Positions 58,617 to 64,000 of a DNA stretch of 64,000 nt are shown in pieces; positions within the stretch are counted from its first letter, which is position 1; each line of letters starts with the position of its first letter. Source of the stretch: Bosea sp. AS-1 (GTDB taxonomy: Bacteria; Pseudomonadota; Alphaproteobacteria; Rhizobiales; Beijerinckiaceae); the NCBI RefSeq assembly GCF_002220095.1, contig NZ_CP022372.1, forward strand, positions 1,212,501 through 1,276,500, written 5' to 3'. Position numbers and translations under genes: made by a program. The notes under the pieces are model-generated. The model searched no databases, was not told where the DNA came from, and saw only the letters and a program-made list of their open reading frames with translations.

Positions 58617-60347
58617 CTACTTCACCAGCAGCCAGTCCTCGATCACCAGCGCGTCGAGCCCGCTCGTATAGAACATCAGGATCGCGTCTTCCGCCGTGTG
58701 CAGGATCGGCTTGCCCATGATGTTGAAGGAGGTGTTGAGGATCACCGGCACGCCCGTCAGATCGTGAAAGGCCGAGATCAGCGCGTGATAGCGCGGATTG
58801 CGCTCGGCCGTGACGCTCTGAAGCCGGCCCGTCGCATCCTCGTGGACCACGGCAGGGACGCGATCGCGCACCGCTTCCTTCCAGACCAGCGTGCGCTCCA
58901 TATAGGGCGCGTCCTGGTAGTTCTCGAACCAGTCGGCGGCGTGCTCGGCCAGGATCGAGGGGGCGAAGGGACGGAAAGCCTCGCGGTACTTCACCTTGGC
59001 GTTCAGGATATCCTTGGCGTCGGCGGGGCGCGGATCGGCGATGATCGAGCGGTTGCCGAGCGCTCGCGGGCCGAATTCGGCGCGGCCCTGCACCCATCCG
59101 ATCAGCTTGCCCTCGGTGAGAAGCTTCGCGGTTACCGGAGCGATCTCGTCGGCGCTGAGTTTGCGCAGGCGCTTCTCCCAGAGCTGCATCCGCTCGAAAG
59201 GCTCGGTCGAGACGGTCGAGCCGAGATAGGGCGTCAGCGGCCCCTTGGGCGCGCGCCAGTCCGGATTCGCCTCCGCATGGGCGAGCCATGCGGCGCCGAT
59301 GGCGTTGCCGTCATCGGCCGGGGCCGAGGGGACGAACACCGTCTTGAAGCCATGGCGGCCGGCGATCTTGCCGTTGAAGGAAGAGTTCAGCGCGCAGCCA
59401 CCGGCCATGACGAGGTTTTCGCTTGGCACCAGCGCCGCAGCCTCGCCGAGCAAGGCCTCCATCATCTCGGCGAAGACGTCCTGCCCGCAGCGGGCGAGAT
59501 CGGCCCAGCCCTGGTCGAGCGCCTCAGTGGGGCGCTTGGCCAGGATCTCGGCGGCGACCGCCTGCACCACGTTGGCCTTGGCGAAGGAGAGCTTGTGGCC
59601 TTCGATGCTGTAGAGCTTGCGCAGCAGCACCATCAGCTCAGGGTCGGTCTTGCCATAGGGGGCCAGCCCCATGATCTTCCATTCCTCGCCCTTGGCCTGG
59701 TCGAAGCCGGCGAGGTCGGTGACGAGCCCGAAATAGAAGCCGATCGATTCCCGGCCGCGGTGGCGCTTCACTTCACGGAGTTTGCCGTTCTCTAGGGCGA
59801 AGATGGCAGACGCCCCGGTCTCGCCCATGCCGTCGACGACGAGACAGGCGGCATTGTCGAAGGGCGAGGACCAGCAGGCATAGGCTGCGTGGCTGAGATG
59901 GTGGCCGTAGCGCTTCAGGCCGGTGACATTCGCCTTGCCGTAGGCGCGGTCGAGTCCAAGCAGCACGCCCATGCCGGCGCGCTGCTGGCCGAGATGCAGG
60001 GAGGCGATCAGGGCGCGCTCGGTGCGCTCCGGTACAAGCGAGCGGTTGAGCTCCGGCGAGAGCTTGAGCAGCGCATCCAGCGTGAAGGAGCCTGCCCGCG
60101 CCATCTGGTCGAGGAAGCCGGTGAAATCCTCGCCCCAGCTCGTGGCGATGGTGACCTCGGCATCCTTCGGGATGTAGCGCTTCAGCAGCCCTTCCATACG
60201 CGGCGCCGAATCCGGTTCGCAGTTCGGCGCGCGCTTGTATTGCAAATAGCGTTCGGTCGCCTCGGCGAAGAGCACTTCGCCATCGGGACCGATGATCGCG
60301 ATGGCGGGATCGTGGAAGGTGGTGGCGAGGCCGATCGTATAACGCAT
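58617..60347 (-). CDS. Carbamoyltransferase, NodU/CmcH/TobZ family
   Basis: This 576-residue enzyme transfers a carbamoyl group from carbamoyl phosphate, via an adenylate, to a hydroxyl of a sugar or natural product. The N-terminal Kae1-like domain has the metal-binding HHLSHAAYA and VDGMGETGASAIF. The C-terminal YrdC-like domain has QGRAEFGPRALGNRSI and the ending ILNTSFNIMGKPI. ATG 60347 gives the family start RYTIGLATTFHDPA. No nod, antibiotic or capsule genes are adjacent, so the acceptor is unknown. Confidence 0.92.
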   Translation of the reverse strand: MRYTIGLATTFHDPAIAIIGPDGEVLFAEATERYLQYKRAPNCEPDSAPRMEGLLKRYIPKDAEVTIATSWGEDFTGFLDQMARAGSFTLDALLKLSPELNRSLVPERTERALIASLHLGQQRAGMGVLLGLDRAYGKANVTGLKRYGHHLSHAAYACWSSPFDNAACLVVDGMGETGASAIFALENGKLREVKRHRGRESIGFYFGLVTDLAGFDQAKGEEWKIMGLAPYGKTDPELMVLLRKLYSIEGHKLSFAKANVVQAVAAEILAKRPTEALDQGWADLARCGQDVFAEMMEALLGEAAALVPSENLVMAGGCALNSSFNGKIAGRHGFKTVFVPSAPADDGNAIGAAWLAHAEANPDWRAPKGPLTPYLGSTVSTEPFERMQLWEKRLRKLSADEIAPVTAKLLTEGKLIGWVQGRAEFGPRALGNRSIIADPRPADAKDILNAKVKYREAFRPFAPSILAEHAADWFENYQDAPYMERTLVWKEAVRDRVPAVVHEDATGRLQSVTAERNPRYHALISAFHDLTGVPVILNTSFNIMGKPILHTAEDAILMFYTSGLDALVIEDWLLVK

Positions 60348-60426
60348 GGAGATGCCTTTAGCCGCGCCCCGACGCTGCGCCAACCGAATAGGCGCGGCGC
60401 GAGCGGCTGCGGCGCGGAATACAGGG

Positions 60427-61422
60427 TTACGGCTTCGCCGTGAAGGCGATGCTCGCGGCCGTCTGATCGATGGCCGGCTGGAGTTGTGGCATTTCGGCTG
60501 CGTTGGCCATGACGATCAGGCGGACGAAGCGGCCATCCGGGCCAATGGCGAGATATTGCGCGAATGCCTTGTCGGCGCCGTTGGCGTGCTTGAAGCTCCC
60601 CCTCAGCAGGACACCGTCGCTGCCGGCGAAGGGCGTGCGCTTGCTCTCGGCGACGGTGGCGTCCTCGAGGTTATGCGTGCCCTTGAGCAGGGTCTCGGAC
60701 AGGGCCTGCTCCTGGCCGGGCTTGGCCGGCCCCGAGTTCTGGTAGGCGACGATCATCAAGGGCTGGGTGCCGGAGGGGTCGGTATTCTTGTCGCCGACCG
60801 TCGTCAGCACGCCGGAACCGCCGATGGTATCGACCACGCGGAAGGGCGCCGCGACCTTGATGGCGAAGGGCAGGGCGGCAAGCTTGTCGTCGAGAGAAGG
60901 CTCCTTGCCGAGCGTCACCGAGGCGATCATCGCCTTGACCGTCGCAGGGGCGAGCTTGGCCGCCTTGGGTGCCTGCACGGTGAGCATCACCGTCTTCTCG
61001 CCCTTGAACAGGGCGATCCACTTGTCGAAGGTGCCGCCATTGGGCGCGACCTGCGAGCCGATGAGAAGCGGCACCTTCTCGCCGCCGACCGTGACCCGGT
61101 CGAGGGAGGTGATGGTGACGTTCTGGCGGGCGAAGTTCACCTTGGCCGTGTCGCTGTTCTCGAACAGCGTCGAGAGCTGAGGATAGGCCTCGGCCGGCAA
61201 TTCGACGATCAGCACGCTCGCCTGGTTGGCCTTGTTCATCAGGCCGGCGAAGCCGGTTGCCGGCTCGAAACCCTTCGGGGCGACGAGCGAAACGCTGGTG
61301 CCGGCGACGGGCTTGCGCTCCTGCGCGCCCGCGGGGCCTGCGGCCGCCAGCAGGGCGACGAGCGCCAGCGCGGCGATGCGCGGCCGTCCGAGCCTCGCCT
61401 TGCGGTTCATTCCGCCCGTCAT
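60427..61422 (-). CDS. Secreted protein of unknown function
   Basis: No family is recognised. This 331-residue protein has a signal peptide ending in GPAGAQE near residue 34. The mature part has two similar halves, each a beta-rich domain of about 140 residues (LVAPKGFEPATGFAGLMN and VAAPFRVVDTIGGSGVL begin them). This resembles periplasmic substrate-fold hypotheticals. A second start is ATG 61410. It lies 79 bases after tlpA on the same strand and could be in its operon. Confidence 0.7.
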   Translation of the reverse strand: MTGGMNRKARLGRPRIAALALVALLAAAGPAGAQERKPVAGTSVSLVAPKGFEPATGFAGLMNKANQASVLIVELPAEAYPQLSTLFENSDTAKVNFARQNVTITSLDRVTVGGEKVPLLIGSQVAPNGGTFDKWIALFKGEKTVMLTVQAPKAAKLAPATVKAMIASVTLGKEPSLDDKLAALPFAIKVAAPFRVVDTIGGSGVLTTVGDKNTDPSGTQPLMIVAYQNSGPAKPGQEQALSETLLKGTHNLEDATVAESKRTPFAGSDGVLLRGSFKHANGADKAFAQYLAIGPDGRFVRLIVMANAAEMPQLQPAIDQTAASIAFTAKP

Positions 61423-61501
61423 GCGTCGTCCTTTCCTCTGCCTGTCTTCGCAGCAGAACGCCGCAATGCGACAAGAGTTCGTCGGCTGGTCGCCGGAGCG
61501 A

Positions 61502-62131
61502 TCAGGGCCGACCGGCGGCCACGGCCATCAGCGCCTTCGAATCGGCGCTCGCCCAGTCGGCCGGGCCCTGGATGATGCCCAGCTCGCAGCCGGATTTGTC
61601 GACGATGATGCTGACCGGCATGCCCTCGACTTTATGGGCCTTGCGCAGCGCCTGGAAGGTCGCGGCTTGCGGGTCGCCATAGAAGGGCAGGGTGGTGACC
61701 TTGTTTTCGGCCAGCCAGGCCTTCGGCTTGTCGAGGTTGCGCGTGTCGATGTTGATCGCGACGACAGCGAAATCGGGGCCGCCCATCTCCTTCTCGAGCT
61801 TGTCGAGGGCCGGCATCTCCTTGAGGCAGGGCGCGCACCAGGTCGCCCAGAGATTGACGAGGATGGTCCTGCCCTTGAAATCGGCGAGCGTCAGCGGCTT
61901 GCCGTCCGGCCCGGTGAAGGCCAGCTCGGGCGCCGGCTGAGGGGCCGAGCGGACCTCGATGGCGGCGACCTCGCCCTTGGCGAGCGGCGCCATGCGCGCT
62001 GCCGTCTTGGCGGCCGCGCTGCATGATCCGTTGCCGGCATTGCCCAGCCCGGAGTAGAAGGCTGCCACGCCAGCGAGGCCGAGCGCCGCCACGACCCCGA
62101 GGGCCAGTCCGATCTTCGTTCCTGACGTCAT
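61502..62131 (-). CDS. tlpA: Thiol:disulfide interchange protein TlpA
   Basis: This 209-residue membrane-anchored periplasmic thioredoxin has one N-terminal transmembrane helix (residues 6-27) and the redox site W98-C99-A-P-C102 in [13 protein letters not shown]. The thioredoxin fold is completed by [13 protein letters not shown] with its cis-proline. TlpA keeps cytochrome oxidase assembly factors reduced in rhizobia. Two extra cysteines (NGSCSA, SGCELG) occur outside the motif, as in TlpA. It is divergent from argH, 30 bases apart, as in many Alphaproteobacteria. Confidence 0.92.
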   Translation of the reverse strand: MTSGTKIGLALGVVAALGLAGVAAFYSGLGNAGNGSCSAAAKTAARMAPLAKGEVAAIEVRSAPQPAPELAFTGPDGKPLTLADFKGRTILVNLWATWCAPCLKEMPALDKLEKEMGGPDFAVVAINIDTRNLDKPKAWLAENKVTTLPFYGDPQAATFQALRKAHKVEGMPVSIIVDKSGCELGIIQGPADWASADSKALMAVAAGRP

Positions 62132-62161
62132 CGCGCGTCCTCAAAAGCAGGAAAGACCGCC

Positions 62162-63547
62162 GTGAGCAACCGCATGTGGGGTGGGCGTTTCGCCACAGGT
62201 CCCGACGCCATCATGGAGGAGATCAACGCCTCCATCGATTTCGACAGGAAGCTCTGGCGCCAGGATATCCGTGGCTCGCTGGCCCATGCCGCCATGCTGG
62301 CCGAGACCGGCATCCTGACGAAGGACGACGTTGCGACGATCATCGCCGGTCTCAAGCAGGTCGAGGGCGAGATCGAGAGCGGCGCCTTCACGTTTTCGCG
62401 TGCGCTCGAAGACGTCCACATGAACGTCGAATCGAATCTCAAGGACAAGATCGGTCTTGCCGCCGGTCGGCTGCACACCGCCCGCTCGCGCAACGACCAG
62501 GTCGCGACCGATATGCGGCTGTGGGTGCGCGACACGCTCGACGAGCTCGACGGCCAGATGGCCGATCTCCAGCTCGCGCTCGCCGAGAAGGCCGAGACCT
62601 ATGCCGGCGCGGTGATGCCGGGCTTCACCCATCTGCAGTCGGCGCAGCCTGTCACCTTCGGCCATCATCTCCTCGCCTATGTCGAAATGCTCGGGCGTGA
62701 CCGCGGCCGTATCCGCGATGCCCGCGCCCGCCTCAACGAATGCCCGCTCGGCGCCGCCGCGCTCGCCGGCACCTCCTTCCCGATCGACCGGCACATGACG
62801 GCGAAGGCGCTCGGCTTCGACCGGCCGACGGCGAATTCGCTCGATTCGGTCTCGGACCGCGATTTCGTGCTGGAGACGCTCTCCACCGCCTCGATCTGCG
62901 CCATGCACCTCTCGCGGCTAGCCGAGGAGATCGTGTTGTGGGCGACGCCGCAATTCGGCTTCGTGAAGCTCTCCGATGCCTTCTCGACCGGCTCTTCGAT
63001 CATGCCGCAGAAGCGCAATCCCGATGCGGCCGAGCTGGTGCGCGGCAAGGCAGGCCGGGTGTTCGGCGCGCTGCAGGCGCTGCTGACCATGATGAAAGGC
63101 CTGCCGCTGAGCTATTCCAAGGACATGCAGGAGGACAAGGAAGGCACCTTCGACGCCCTGCAGACGCTGTCGCTCTGCCTCGCCGCCATGGCCGGCATGG
63201 TCCGCGACATGCAGCCCGACCTCAAGGCGATGAAGAAGGCGGCGGGCTTCGGCTATGCCACGGCGACCGATCTCGCCGACTGGCTCGTACGCGTCCTGAA
63301 GATGCCGTTCCGCGACGCGCATCACGTTACCGGCCGGCTCGTCGGCATTGCGTCGGAGAAGAAGGTGGGGCTGGAGAAGCTCTCGCTCGCCGAGATGCAG
63401 GCGGTCGAACCGAAGATCACCGAGGCCGTCTTCGCCGTGCTCGGCGTCGATCAGTCGGTGAAGAGCCGCGTCAGCTATGGCGGCACGGCCCCGGCCAATG
63501 TCCGCAAGCAGGCGCGCCGCTGGCTCAAGCAGCTTGCGAAAGGCTGA
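62162..63547 (+). CDS. argH: Argininosuccinate lyase
   Basis: This 461-residue enzyme makes arginine and fumarate from argininosuccinate in the last step of arginine synthesis. The start is GTG 62162 ([15 protein letters not shown]); AGGAAAG lies upstream. The fumarase-type signature [12 protein letters not shown] and the serine loop are present, along with [13 protein letters not shown] and [15 protein letters not shown]. Length is normal. A small lipoprotein gene follows after 81 bases. Confidence 0.97.
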   Translation: MSNRMWGGRFATGPDAIMEEINASIDFDRKLWRQDIRGSLAHAAMLAETGILTKDDVATIIAGLKQVEGEIESGAFTFSRALEDVHMNVESNLKDKIGLAAGRLHTARSRNDQVATDMRLWVRDTLDELDGQMADLQLALAEKAETYAGAVMPGFTHLQSAQPVTFGHHLLAYVEMLGRDRGRIRDARARLNECPLGAAALAGTSFPIDRHMTAKALGFDRPTANSLDSVSDRDFVLETLSTASICAMHLSRLAEEIVLWATPQFGFVKLSDAFSTGSSIMPQKRNPDAAELVRGKAGRVFGALQALLTMMKGLPLSYSKDMQEDKEGTFDALQTLSLCLAAMAGMVRDMQPDLKAMKKAAGFGYATATDLADWLVRVLKMPFRDAHHVTGRLVGIASEKKVGLEKLSLAEMQAVEPKITEAVFAVLGVDQSVKSRVSYGGTAPANVRKQARRWLKQLAKG

Positions 63548-63628
63548 GGGTCAGGCGGCGGAGAGCCTCGCGCTCCGCCTCATCCTCCGCTACTGTCCCG
63601 CCACGTTCCCTTCGAAGGGCTTGTCTTC

Positions 63629-63910
63629 GTGCTTCCATCTCGCCTGAACTTTGCCCGACTGAAATTCGGCCGAACCCTTCTGGTCGTCGGCCTTCTTGGC
63701 GTGGCGCTCGCGGCCTGCGGGCGCAAGGGGCCGCTCGAGCCGCCCCCGAACGTGACGGGCGCGGTCGACCTTCCCGACAACCAGATCGGCGCGGAGGACG
63801 CGACCGACATGTCGAACTACGGCCAGACCTCGGTGCTGGCGAAGCCGGCCAAGGCGAACAAGGCGATCACCGTGCCGGACAAGCCTTTCCTGCTCGATCC
63901 GCTGATGTAA
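63629..63910 (+). CDS. lptM: LptM/YifL-type small lipoprotein
   Basis: This 93-residue lipoprotein starts at GTG 63629. The lipobox is VALAAC, followed directly by GRKGPLEPP, the hallmark of the LptM/YifL family. In E. coli LptM assists maturation of the LptD/LptE complex that inserts lipopolysaccharide. The location between argH and lysA is the usual alphaproteobacterial order. The C-terminal part is low-complexity. Confidence 0.87.
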   Translation: MLPSRLNFARLKFGRTLLVVGLLGVALAACGRKGPLEPPPNVTGAVDLPDNQIGAEDATDMSNYGQTSVLAKPAKANKAITVPDKPFLLDPLM

Positions 63911-63966
63911 CGGCTCACCGCCGTCGCTCGTTCAGGTTTCAGTCGGCCTTCCCGGGGTTCGTTCCC

Positions 63967-64000
63967 ATGCATCATTTCGCTTATCGCGACGGCTCGCTCC
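63967..64000 (+). CDS. lysA: Diaminopimelate decarboxylase, N-terminal fragment
   Basis: Only the first 11 residues (MHHFAYRDGSL) are in the window; the gene continues beyond base 64000. This start resembles the LysA N-terminus of Hyphomicrobiales, and lysA is the normal next gene after lptM. LysA makes lysine from meso-diaminopimelate. Confidence 0.75.
   Translation, partial: MHHFAYRDGSL

Overview
This is a GC-rich chromosomal window from an alphaproteobacterium, almost certainly of the order Hyphomicrobiales (Rhizobiales). Evidence includes CpdR next to an N-formylglutamate amidohydrolase, an MmgR/suhB-type small RNA beside a HisN-type phosphatase, a ROSE-controlled hsp20 gene, the gltB-gltD pair, and the argH-lptM-lysA order. 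A Bosea-like genus would fit, but the sequence alone does not prove it. I see no insertion sequence, prophage, CRISPR array or replication origin.

Layout. (1) 1-2309: the end of a LivF-type ATPase gene, then a MetE-like methyltransferase and an extradiol dioxygenase, the tail of a catabolic operon. (2) 2310-5052: small secreted proteins, a DUF2934 protein and a bile-acid:sodium-symporter-family transporter. The transporter is divergent from a LysR regulator whose start codon lies inside a perfect palindrome. (3) 6120-16036, minus strand: a ten-gene operon divergent from a second LysR regulator. It encodes a DapA-like aldolase, 3-hydroxyanthranilate 3,4-dioxygenase, a complete LivKHMGF importer, a RidA-like/arylformamidase-like fusion, an aspartate-dehydrogenase-like enzyme and an aldehyde dehydrogenase. 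It looks like an uptake-and-degradation operon for an amino-aromatic acid, but it lacks the usual decarboxylase. (4) 17204-21499: a Tat-exported BglX-like GH3 glucosidase divergent from an OpgG/OpgD-type periplasmic glucan protein. (5) 21655-30592: a tight LacI-controlled operon with a sugar ABC importer, a cytoplasmic GH63-like glycosidase, two related metal-dependent amidohydrolases and a Rieske protein. (6) 30640-35400: tRNA-Val, cpdR, N-formylglutamate amidohydrolase, the MmgR-like sRNA, hisN, a monoacylglycerol-lipase-like hydrolase and hsp20 with a sigma-32 promoter and RNA thermometer. (7) 35431-64000: mostly housekeeping. This part holds a repeat-rich secreted protein, threonine aldolase, gltBD, an ABC-F ATPase, a lytic transglycosylase, rnk, galE and galU. 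It continues with an NDUFAF5-like methyltransferase, a thioesterase, purL-bolA-grxD, a GST, a stand-alone NodU/CmcH carbamoyltransferase, tlpA, argH, lptM and the start of lysA.

The two most unusual systems are the 3-hydroxyanthranilate-type operon in region 3 and the glycoside/amidohydrolase/Rieske operon in region 5. In both, an importer is co-transcribed with enzymes whose combination matches no pathway I know. All functional assignments come from motifs and context read by eye; no database search was run.
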